Source of the DNA: Vulcanimicrobiota bacterium
GTDB taxonomy: Bacteria > Vulcanimicrobiota > Vulcanimicrobiia > Vulcanimicrobiales > Vulcanimicrobiaceae
Assembly: GCA_014305015.1 (NCBI GenBank)
Contig: JACRUB010000014.1
Coordinates: 1 to 5,050, forward strand
Length of the DNA stretch: 5,050 nt
Direction: 5' to 3'
Shown piece after piece: positions 1 through 5,050 of the stretch. Below the pieces are notes generated by a model. The model saw nothing but the letters and a program-made list of their open reading frames with translations. It was not told the DNA's origin and did not search any database. The translations under genes were made by a program, and so were the position numbers. Every line of letters starts with the position of its first letter. Positions within the stretch are counted from its first letter, which is position 1.

Positions 1-39
1 CATGCATTCTCAAAGAGGATGGGAATTAGGTCGCGGCAC

Positions 40-711
40 TCAGGGTTGACGTTTGACGATCAGATCTTGACCGGGAATGACGATCTCATCGACGACGAAG
101 GTCTGCGGATCGTACCATTCTACGAACGGTGAGGGCCCTGCAAATGACATACTAACGTCTGTAGCCGGAACGTCTGCAGGACGAGCAATCTTATTATCCG
201 GAATCACGTCGATAAATGACGACTCGCCGGTCCCAGGTACAAGCACGGTCGTATCGCCATTACCGAGCGCGTGCATCTGCGCCGGCAGCATTACGAAGCC
301 CGCGACCATCGCGGCATCTAGAACGATAAATCCCTTGCTGGTGCCCCCAAGTAACACTGTCTTCTTGTCTTTGCCCGCCGTCACGGTGGCCGATCGATCC
401 GCAAGCGCAACGTTTGCATCCATCGTCTGCTCGGCGATCTCGTAGTGGCCGTGATAACCCGCGAGCATCAATTTATCATCAAAGAGCATCGAGGTCTGCG
501 CCCGTGAATCTCCGGCGCTCAAATCCACGCTCGAGCGTTCGTCGACTTTGGTGCCGGTCGCCGTTCGCACGATCGTAATCGTACTATTACCGACCTCTTT
601 ATTCTTCATGTAAGCCTTGTAGTGATACGTGCCGGGTCCGGGTGCCGAGAGCCCCGCCGCAGCGGAATGAGGCGCGGAGTCTAACGCCGCGATGAGAATA
701 AGGGCTAACAC
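40..711 (-). CDS. Exported beta-rich hypothetical protein, DUF3108/DUF6134-like
   Basis: A 223-residue protein read from a GTG start, with a Shine-Dalgarno-like AGAAAGG (725-719) 7 bases upstream. The N-terminus is a short hydrophobic segment (MLALILIAAL, residues 1-10) followed by a small-residue stretch ending SAAAG (16-20). This looks like a signal peptide cleaved near residue 19, although it lacks the usual basic n-region. The mature part is mostly alternating hydrophobic/polar beta-strand sequence. It opens with GTYHYKAYMKNKEVGNS (27-43) and ends with a WYDPQT motif (199-204) followed by a VIPGQDLIVKR strand (211-221). By memory this opening and closing pattern resembles periplasmic DUF3108/DUF6134-type proteins, which have no settled function. 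No catalytic motif, lipobox or transmembrane anchor is visible. It lies 12 bases after the PLP enzyme stop codon and is probably cotranscribed with it. That it is an exported protein is fairly safe; the family name is tentative. Confidence 0.75.
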   Translation of the reverse strand: MLALILIAALDSAPHSAAAGLSAPGPGTYHYKAYMKNKEVGNSTITIVRTATGTKVDERSSVDLSAGDSRAQTSMLFDDKLMLAGYHGHYEIAEQTMDANVALADRSATVTAGKDKKTVLLGGTSKGFIVLDAAMVAGFVMLPAQMHALGNGDTTVLVPGTGESSFIDVIPDNKIARPADVPATDVSMSFAGPSPFVEWYDPQTFVVDEIVIPGQDLIVKRQP

Positions 712-718
712 AATCTGG

Positions 719-725
719 CCTTTCT
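719..725 (-). promoter_or_regulatory. Ribosome binding site supporting the GTG start at 711
   Basis: The minus strand reads AGAAAGG, then 7 bases, then GTG. The site begins inside the TAG stop of the upstream PLP enzyme gene (726-724). The next in-frame codon sequence upstream runs straight into that stop, so GTG at 711 is the furthest upstream start available. Confidence 0.55.
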
Positions 726-1869
726 ACGCCGAGGTAAGGGTCGGGACCGCCTGCGCAGTGACTTCGAGCAAGTGGTCGATCTCCTCCGCGGTATTATATC
801 CGTGCGGAGCTACCCGGATGCCGTTAGAACGGTAGGTGGTAACGATCCGTTCCTGCTGTAAGACCTTTCCAAGCGCAACCGGATCGCACCCTGGAATCGA
901 AAACGTCACGATACCCGAGGAGACACCCGGCCCGCGCCGGGTGGCGATACGCGCGCGCAGACGCGTGAGACCTTCAAACAGCCGGTCAGTTAAACCGAGG
1001 ACGTGCGTTTGGATTGCAGAGCCGGGCGGCCCTATAACAGAAATCGATTCCGCAATCGAGAGCCCGCCGATGATGTTCGGTGTGCCGCCTTCGAATCGTG
1101 CCGCATCGCCGCTCACCGGCTGTTCGTAATTGAGAAAATCCCACATGTCCGCCGCGGAGCGCCACCCCGGAGCTGCTAAGCGGAGCCGCTCACCAAGTGC
1201 GTGGCGCACGTACAAAAAGCTCACACCTTGCAGCGACATCAACCACTTGGCCCCGCCGCCGTATGCTGCATCGATATTGCAGGCTTGCACATCGAGTGCA
1301 AAAGCGCCGAGTCCCTGAATGACGTCCACGCAGAAAATCGCGCCGGCCTCATGCGTAACCTCAGCAAGGCCGGCAAGATCGTGCCGGTAGCCGTCGTCAA
1401 AGCCGATCCAGGAGACGGCCACCACTCGCGTTCGAGAGGAAATGTGTTTGCGCAGGACGTCCGGTGTCATGCGTTCGCGCTTGGTATCGATGAAGGTGAC
1501 CGATGCGCCGAAATGTTTGCACGCCAGCCACGGATAGGCGTTTGAGGGGAACTCGTTGTCGCTTAAGATGATTTCGTCGCCAGGTTTCCAGTCGATGCCG
1601 GCAGCGACGACGTTCGCACCGTCTCCGGTATTGCGCAGCAAGGCTATTTCACCGGCTTGTGCGTTGATATATTTTCCAACCGCCGCGCGATACGCGGGCA
1701 ACTGCGCCTCGTACTTGTACACGCCCATCACCCCGCCCGATGCTTGATCGGTCACAAACGCCGTCAATGCATCGCGCGTGCGCAGCGGCAGAACGCCGAC
1801 GGCCGCGTGGTTGAGATAGGTGTAGTTGCGGGTTACATCAAACTGCGCGCGGTCCAGGGGCGGGTTCAA
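724..1869 (-). CDS. Aminotransferase class V-fold PLP-dependent enzyme, substrate unknown
   Basis: A full-length 381-residue fold-type I PLP enzyme of the class V group, which includes cysteine desulfurase/selenocysteine lyase-like and isopenicillin N epimerase-like proteins. Landmarks in order are YLNHAAVG (18-25) in the N-terminal arm, NTGDGAN (80-86) as the cofactor phosphate-binding turn, VDVIQGLGAF (181-190) with Asp182 expected to pair with the pyridine nitrogen, and GGGAKW (204-209) with Lys208 as the Schiff-base lysine. These are followed by GTPN (262-265) and IRVAPHGYNT (351-360), with Arg352 as the likely substrate-carboxylate binder and the family's usual YNT-EEID ending. I see no clear catalytic cysteine loop of the IscS/SufS kind, so desulfurase activity should not be assumed. 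The start is TTG at 1869-1867. It overlaps the phoU stop as TTGA and has GGAG four bases upstream; the next in-frame Met is residue 48, beyond conserved sequence. The fold is secure; the reaction is not. Confidence 0.92.
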   Translation of the reverse strand: MNPPLDRAQFDVTRNYTYLNHAAVGVLPLRTRDALTAFVTDQASGGVMGVYKYEAQLPAYRAAVGKYINAQAGEIALLRNTGDGANVVAAGIDWKPGDEIILSDNEFPSNAYPWLACKHFGASVTFIDTKRERMTPDVLRKHISSRTRVVAVSWIGFDDGYRHDLAGLAEVTHEAGAIFCVDVIQGLGAFALDVQACNIDAAYGGGAKWLMSLQGVSFLYVRHALGERLRLAAPGWRSAADMWDFLNYEQPVSGDAARFEGGTPNIIGGLSIAESISVIGPPGSAIQTHVLGLTDRLFEGLTRLRARIATRRGPGVSSGIVTFSIPGCDPVALGKVLQQERIVTTYRSNGIRVAPHGYNTAEEIDHLLEVTAQAVPTLTSA

Positions 1870-1877
1870 GACACTCC
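1866..1877 (-). promoter_or_regulatory. TTGA stop/start overlap with embedded Shine-Dalgarno
   Basis: On the minus strand the last phoU codons supply GGAG (1877-1874). Four bases later TTG (1869-1867) overlaps the phoU TGA (1868-1866). This arrangement is typical of translational coupling, in which ribosomes finishing phoU restart on the PLP enzyme gene. The weak TTG codon would make the downstream gene depend on that coupling; this last step is inference. Confidence 0.6.
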
Positions 1878-2501
1878 GACCATCGCTTTTGTGTGCCAGG
1901 CAATATTTTGCGCGCGATCGCCGACCCGTTCAAGTGCGGCGAGCACGAAGAGCATGCGCGTTCCCGCGCGCACGAGTGCGGGATCGGCTTGCATCTCTTC
2001 TTGCAACGATTTGATGCCACGCTTGTATAGTTTATCGACCTCATCGTCGCTCTCGATCACGCGATCGGAAAGCTGCGGATCTTGATCCATGTACGAACGC
2101 ATGGCTTCCAGCAACATCGTATGCGCTTTATCGGCAATGCGGTCGATTTCAACACGCGCAGGCCGCAGCGGCACATCGGCTAGTTTGATGGCGTTCTTTG
2201 CAATCTCAACTGCGTAGTCGCCGATGCGCTCTAAGTCGGTGGCGATTTCAAGCATCGCGGCAATTGCACGCAGCTCGCCTGCAACGGGCTGTTGCTTCCA
2301 AATGAGTTCGATGCACGAGGATTCAATTTTCCGGCGAAGGTCGTCGACTAAATCGTCACCCGCAACGACGCGGGCGCCGGCGGATGCATCGCGCGCCTCG
2401 AGCGCTTCGACGCTGATACGGATTGCGTCGCCCGCAAGGGCACCGAGCCGGACCACGTCCAGCCGTGTCGCTTCAAGCGCTTCATGGTAAGCGGTGCGCA
2501 C
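1866..2501 (-). CDS. phoU: Phosphate signalling/transport regulator PhoU
   Basis: A 211-residue all-helical protein of normal PhoU length, built from two repeated three-helix bundles. The N-terminus (MRTAYHEALE) matches the usual PhoU opening. The two halves carry the family metal-binding signatures: DLERIGDYAVEIA at 89-101 (Glu91, Asp95, Glu99) and ALERVGDRAQNIA at 189-201 (Glu191, Asp195). In the second repeat Asn199 stands where the first has Glu99. In characterised bacteria PhoU is a peripheral membrane/cytoplasmic protein that links the PstSCAB phosphate transporter to the PhoR/PhoB-type kinase and represses the Pho regulon when phosphate is plentiful. GTG at 2501 is chosen as start because GAGAGGAG lies 9 bases upstream and the residues match the family start. 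It is first in a probable three-gene operon. No pst or phoR/phoB gene lies beside it here, so its partners must be elsewhere or outside the window. Confidence 0.95.
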   Translation of the reverse strand: MRTAYHEALEATRLDVVRLGALAGDAIRISVEALEARDASAGARVVAGDDLVDDLRRKIESSCIELIWKQQPVAGELRAIAAMLEIATDLERIGDYAVEIAKNAIKLADVPLRPARVEIDRIADKAHTMLLEAMRSYMDQDPQLSDRVIESDDEVDKLYKRGIKSLQEEMQADPALVRAGTRMLFVLAALERVGDRAQNIAWHTKAMVGVS

Positions 2502-2510
2502 CTTGTGGCT

Positions 2511-2518
2511 CTCCTCTC
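2511..2518 (-). promoter_or_regulatory. Strong Shine-Dalgarno for phoU GTG start
   Basis: The minus strand reads GAGAGGAG, then a 9-base spacer, then GTG. It lies within a purine-rich GAGA stretch (2520-2511). It decides the start at 2501. Confidence 0.7.
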
Positions 2519-2544
2519 TCTGTTCTTATCCAGCAATTAGAAAA

Positions 2545-2563
2545 GGGGGCGGCAAGCGCCTCC
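2545..2563. repeat. GC-rich inverted repeat (7-bp stem, 5-base loop)
   Basis: GGGGGCG (2545-2551) can pair with CGCCTCC (2557-2563) around the loop GCAAG, with one G-T wobble as read on the plus strand. On the minus strand the same arms contain one A-C mismatch and are followed by TTTTCT (2544-2539), which looks like a weak intrinsic terminator. It lies at the 5' side of phoU, so it could be a leader attenuator, a stop for antisense reads, or an operator. It may also be chance in GC-rich sequence. Confidence 0.35.
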
Positions 2564-2626
2564 CATAATGGTCCCGTCGCCTTTATCGGGTGTGAGGTTC
2601 TTACTTTTCCTTATCTAAAGAGTCCT

Positions 2627-2631
2627 GGGAG
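2627..2631 (+). promoter_or_regulatory. Shine-Dalgarno fixing the hbd GTG start
   Basis: GGGAG sits 7 bases before GTG at 2639. The reading frame stays open upstream to 2423, so this site together with family length decides against the longer, ATG-started version that would run antisense into phoU. Confidence 0.7.
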
Positions 2632-2638
2632 ATTTTCG

Positions 2639-3493
2639 GTGTCTGATATTCGTAAGGTTGGCGTCTGTGGCGCCGGGTTGATGGGAAACGGGATCGCGCA
2701 GACGTGCGCGGCCGCCGGCTTCGATGTCGTCTTGATGGAAGTTGCCGAAGCGCCGCTGCAAAAAGGCATGGCATCGATTACCAAGTCGCTTGACAAGTTT
2801 GTCGAGAAGCAAAAACTCTCGCAAGCCGACCGTGACGCGACGCTCGAACGCATAAAAGCGACGACCGATGTTAAGGACCTTAAGGATTGCGACCTCGTCA
2901 TCGAAGCAATTATTGAAAACATGGACGCAAAGCTTAAACTCTTTAATGCGCTCGACGATCTTCTCGGACCTAACGGCATCATCTGCTCTAACACCTCGAG
3001 CCTGTGCGTGATCGAAATGGCCGCTGGCACGAAGCGCGCCGATCGCGTCGCGGGGCTGCACTTCTTCAATCCGGTTCCGATCATGAAGCTGGTCGAAGTC
3101 GTTAAGACCATCGCCACTTCCCAAGAAACGATCGATAAACTCTACGCCTTCGCGAAGAAGCTCGGCAAGGAGCCGGTGCTCGCGCAAGATACCCCCGGCT
3201 TCATTGTCAACCGCTTGCTCATCCCTTACCTTCTCTATGCAATCCGGGTGTATGAACAGGGCCTCGCGTCACGCGAAGATATCGATAAGGGCATGAAGCT
3301 CGGTTGCGGTTATCCGATGGGGCCGCTCGAACTGCTGGACTTTGTCGGGCTGGATACGACCTACTATATCGCGGAAATTATGTTCGATGAATTCAAAGAT
3401 CCGATGATGGCGCCCCCGACGCTGCTCAAACGCATGGTGCTCGCCGGCCAGTACGGCCGCAAATCAGGAAAGGGCTTCTATGACTACAACTAA
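2639..3493 (+). CDS. hbd: 3-hydroxybutyryl-CoA dehydrogenase
   Basis: A 284-residue NAD(P)-dependent 3-hydroxyacyl-CoA dehydrogenase, close to the roughly 282 residues of clostridial Hbd. It interconverts acetoacetyl-CoA and 3-hydroxybutyryl-CoA in the cytoplasm. The Rossmann dinucleotide loop is GAGLMG (11-16). SNTSS (117-121) gives the active-site serine, HFFNPVP (141-147) and LVEVV (151-155) supply the His141-Glu153 catalytic pair, and PGFIVNRLL (186-194) contains Asn191. The C-terminal dimerisation/substrate domain carries GYPMGPLELLDFVGLD (224-239) and GRKSGKGFYDY (273-283). Where clostridial enzymes have HPMGPL this one has YPMGPL. The start is GTG at 2639, with GGGAG 7 bases upstream; the residues VSDIRKVGVCGAG then match the family N-terminus. 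The crotonase gene follows 21 bases after the stop, so the two make consecutive enzymes from one transcript. Stand-alone Hbd rather than a FadB-type fusion points to butyrate/crotonate or polyhydroxyalkanoate metabolism as well as beta-oxidation; the direction cannot be read from sequence. Confidence 0.95.
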   Translation: MSDIRKVGVCGAGLMGNGIAQTCAAAGFDVVLMEVAEAPLQKGMASITKSLDKFVEKQKLSQADRDATLERIKATTDVKDLKDCDLVIEAIIENMDAKLKLFNALDDLLGPNGIICSNTSSLCVIEMAAGTKRADRVAGLHFFNPVPIMKLVEVVKTIATSQETIDKLYAFAKKLGKEPVLAQDTPGFIVNRLLIPYLLYAIRVYEQGLASREDIDKGMKLGCGYPMGPLELLDFVGLDTTYYIAEIMFDEFKDPMMAPPTLLKRMVLAGQYGRKSGKGFYDYN

Positions 3494-3514
3494 CGACACC
3501 ACCTGGAAATTGTC

Positions 3515-4312
3515 ATGCTGAGCCCCTCGAAGTATGAGTCGATCTTAATTGAGAAGAGCGAAGGGGTCGCAACGATCACGCTCAATCGCCCTAACGTTCT
3601 CAACGCGCTCAATGCGGCACTCTTAACTGAAGTCTCGCAAGCGCTCTCCGAGTTGGAGAACGATGAGGGGGTACGCGCGATTATCATCACCGGTTCGGGT
3701 GAGAAGGCGTTCGCAGCGGGCGCCGACATCGGCGAACTCAACGCACTACCCAATGCGGTTGAAGGCGCGCGCAAAGCTCGTACGGGTCAAGAGATCACGC
3801 TGCAGATGGAGCGCTTGCGCAAACCGGTGATCATGGCGATTAACGGCTTTGCACTCGGCGGCGGCTGCGAGATTGCAATGGCCGGCGACATTCGCATTGC
3901 AAGTGAGAATGCGAAATTTGGACAGCCCGAAGTGAACCTGGGACTCATTCCCGGCTACGGCGGCTCGCAGCGCACGCCGCGCCTGGTGGGGCGCGGCATG
4001 GCGATGTACCTCTGCCTCACCGGCGAGATCATCGATGCGCAAGAAGCCTTACGTATCGGCCTCGTGCAAAAAGTGGTGCCGCTCGCGGAACTTCAGAATG
4101 AAGCGCAGCGCATCGCAAAGCTCATTGCCTCCAAAGCACCGCTCGCGATTGAGGCGTGCAAGAGCGTTATGAACGAAGGCGCGAACGTCGGTCTCACGGA
4201 GTCGCTCGCAATGGAAGCGCTCAACTTCGGGACCCTCGTGAACACGCAAGACTTTAAGGAAGGCACCTCGGCGTTTCTCGAAAAGCGAAAGCCCGAATGG
4301 AAGTCGCACTAG
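3515..4312 (+). CDS. crt: Enoyl-CoA hydratase / crotonase (3-hydroxybutyryl-CoA dehydratase type)
   Basis: A 265-residue crotonase-superfamily enzyme with complete catalytic machinery, adding water to crotonyl-CoA (or another short 2-enoyl-CoA) to give the 3-hydroxyacyl-CoA used by the upstream dehydrogenase. LNRPNVLNALN (23-33) and KAFAAGADI (64-72) shape CoA binding and one oxyanion amide. GFALGGGCE (111-119) gives the second oxyanion glycine (Gly116) and catalytic Glu119, and FGQPEVNLGLIPG (135-147) gives catalytic Glu139. The C-terminal helices end FLEKRKPEW (254-262), as in clostridial Crt. Both glutamates are present, so hydratase activity is expected rather than the isomerase or hydrolase variants. 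The start is ATG at 3515, with a weak GGA 7 bases upstream and 21 bases after the hbd stop. It lacks the fused dehydrogenase domain of FadB. The symbol crt is chosen by resemblance and neighbour; a generic enoyl-CoA hydratase of fatty-acid or phenylacetate breakdown is possible. Confidence 0.94.
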   Translation: MLSPSKYESILIEKSEGVATITLNRPNVLNALNAALLTEVSQALSELENDEGVRAIIITGSGEKAFAAGADIGELNALPNAVEGARKARTGQEITLQMERLRKPVIMAINGFALGGGCEIAMAGDIRIASENAKFGQPEVNLGLIPGYGGSQRTPRLVGRGMAMYLCLTGEIIDAQEALRIGLVQKVVPLAELQNEAQRIAKLIASKAPLAIEACKSVMNEGANVGLTESLAMEALNFGTLVNTQDFKEGTSAFLEKRKPEWKSH

Positions 4313-4356
4313 CCGCAAACGGTCACAAAAACGAATCAGCATCATTTGAACAGATT

Positions 4357-5050
4357 ATGCTGAGCCTTGTTCTTGCCGTTACGGTCGCCGCGAGTAGCTG
4401 GTCGAGCGAAAGCGCGCACTTGAAGACTGCGCTCGACCGTGCGATCGTGTCGTTTCCCGCCCACCGCGCTGATTTGGAGCGTAAGTTCGGCAAAAGCCAG
4501 GCAATTGATCTCGGCGTTCGGCTTGCCGAGGATGAAAGCGCATTCACACACCCGGTACCGGCCGGGTACACCGAAGATACATACCACGAAACCCTTACGG
4601 CCATTGCACGTGCAGACCTCGAACTGATTGCACGCGCGGAAACCTGGACCACACCGCAACTCTTGAATGAAACCGGGCTTCATCCAGCCTTCGTGCAATC
4701 ACCGACCGATGGCCTATGGGAGCCGCTCGCGGTGTATGTTCCGCCACATCATGCAGCAAATCCGCCCATTGCATTCGTCATTCATGGGCGCCCGCAGACG
4801 GAAACGGAGCTCCTTGGCCAGCCCTATTTTCGTTCGCTCGCAGATAGTACGGGAACCGTGCTCGTCGCGCCGTGGGGTCGCGGCATGTATGATTTCGAGG
4901 GCGTCGCCCAAACGGATGTTGAGGCACTCGTGCCTATGGCACAGGCCACGTTTGTAAGCGATGCCCGGAAGAGTTTTCTTGTCGGCTATTCGATGGGTGG
5001 GTTCACCGTTTTTAAGATCGGAACCACCAAGACGTGGGCCGGAGTAATGT
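4357..5050 (+). CDS. Exported alpha/beta hydrolase, 3' end outside the window
   Basis: The frame is open to the window edge, giving 231 visible residues. The start (MLSLVLAVTVAASS) reads as a short signal peptide without basic residues, suggesting export. Residues 20-125 are largely helical and charged, and I recognise no domain in them. The catalytic part begins with strand PIAFVIHG (137-144), where the HG pair forms the usual oxyanion turn. VLVAPWGRG (168-176) follows, then the nucleophile elbow GYSMGG (210-215) with Ser212 as the predicted nucleophile. The acid and histidine of the triad would lie beyond 5050. The layout resembles esterases or prolyl-oligopeptidase-type hydrolases; substrate is unknown. 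ATG 4357 lies 44 bases after the crotonase stop and has no clear Shine-Dalgarno. An in-frame ATG at 4297 would overlap the crotonase gene by 16 bases and add 20 polar residues ahead of the hydrophobic segment, which would spoil a signal peptide. I prefer 4357, but the choice is open. Confidence 0.85.
   Translation, partial: MLSLVLAVTVAASSWSSESAHLKTALDRAIVSFPAHRADLERKFGKSQAIDLGVRLAEDESAFTHPVPAGYTEDTYHETLTAIARADLELIARAETWTTPQLLNETGLHPAFVQSPTDGLWEPLAVYVPPHHAANPPIAFVIHGRPQTETELLGQPYFRSLADSTGTVLVAPWGRGMYDFEGVAQTDVEALVPMAQATFVSDARKSFLVGYSMGGFTVFKIGTTKTWAGVM

Larger units (their letters stand above)
2502..2638. promoter_or_regulatory. Divergent intergenic region between phoU and hbd
   Basis: This is the only sizeable non-coding gap, and promoters for both blocks are expected here because the genes face away from each other. 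A CATAAT hexamer (2564-2569, plus strand) matches the -10 consensus at five of six positions but has no recognisable -35 at 16-18 bases. On the minus strand TTGCCG (2555-2550) and GATAAG (2530-2525) each match four of six consensus bases, with a long 19-base spacer. Neither is convincing on its own. I saw no direct Pho-box-like repeat. Confidence 0.45.

Noticed and set aside
1..39. Possible start of another minus-strand gene (ATG at 7-5 or 3-1) after the exported protein gene
   Set aside because: Only two or three bases of coding sequence would be inside the window and the upstream GAG is too weak as a ribosome site. No terminator hairpin is visible here either.
1914..1921. GCGATCGC palindrome resembling the cyanobacterial HIP1 repeat
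   Set aside because: I noticed only this occurrence, and it lies inside phoU coding sequence; GATCG-type words are common in this composition. It is not evidence for a cyanobacterium.
1657..2085. A 142-codon plus-strand open frame across the PLP enzyme and phoU
   Set aside because: It lies antisense to two well-supported genes, has low-complexity Arg/Ser-rich sequence in part, and has no recognisable domain.
2564..2569. CATAAT as a confident promoter for hbd
   Set aside because: There is no -35 element at proper spacing (AAAAGG lies there) and no TG extension, so it is mentioned only within the intergenic entry.
2423..2638. An ATG-started N-terminal extension of the hbd frame, making a 356-residue protein
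   Set aside because: It would run antisense through the start of phoU, exceeds the family length by about 72 residues, shows no homologous sequence, and a better GTG start with GGGAG exists at 2639.
2611..3187. Two long minus-strand open frames opposite hbd
   Set aside because: They are complementary to strongly conserved hbd codons and are expected in GC-biased sequence; the translations show no family features.
4982..5001. Polyhydroxybutyrate depolymerase assignment for the hydrolase
   Set aside because: The nucleophile elbow is GYSMGG, not the typical depolymerase GLSAGG-like box, and only the hbd-crt context favours the idea. General alpha/beta hydrolase is as far as the sequence goes.

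Overview
The window is a compact, gene-dense bacterial stretch, with G+C by eye in the mid to upper fifties per cent. It holds six protein genes in two divergent blocks separated by one intergenic region of about 137 bases (2502-2638). I see no rRNA, tRNA, CRISPR array, insertion sequence or phage gene. Four of the six genes start with GTG or TTG, spacers are short, and Shine-Dalgarno sequences are recognisable for most genes. No marker gene fixes the taxonomy. The mix of a clostridial-type hbd/crt pair, a single-copy PhoU and unfamiliar exported proteins would suit an uncultured soil-type lineage such as Candidatus Eremiobacterota, but that is only a guess.

Left block, minus strand, read from 2501 down to 40: a phosphate-signalling protein PhoU (1866-2501), an aminotransferase class V-fold PLP enzyme of unknown substrate (724-1869), and a small exported beta-rich protein resembling DUF3108/DUF6134 proteins (40-711). 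PhoU and the PLP enzyme overlap in a TTGA stop/start junction. The third gene follows after 12 bases, so the three are very probably one transcript. No pst transporter or phoR/phoB gene is visible.

Right block, plus strand: 3-hydroxybutyryl-CoA dehydrogenase (2639-3493), crotonase-type enoyl-CoA hydratase (3515-4312), and an exported alpha/beta hydrolase cut by the window end (4357-5050). The first two catalyse consecutive reversible steps, acetoacetyl-CoA to 3-hydroxybutyryl-CoA to crotonyl-CoA, as used in fatty-acid beta-oxidation, butyrate metabolism or polyhydroxyalkanoate precursor supply. The hydrolase has an unexplained N-terminal region of about 100 residues before its catalytic core.

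I see no strong case for a new defence, mobile or RNA-based system. The points worth a second look are the PhoU/PLP enzyme coupling, the two poorly characterised exported proteins with similar short N-terminal signals, and a hairpin in the divergent intergenic region.
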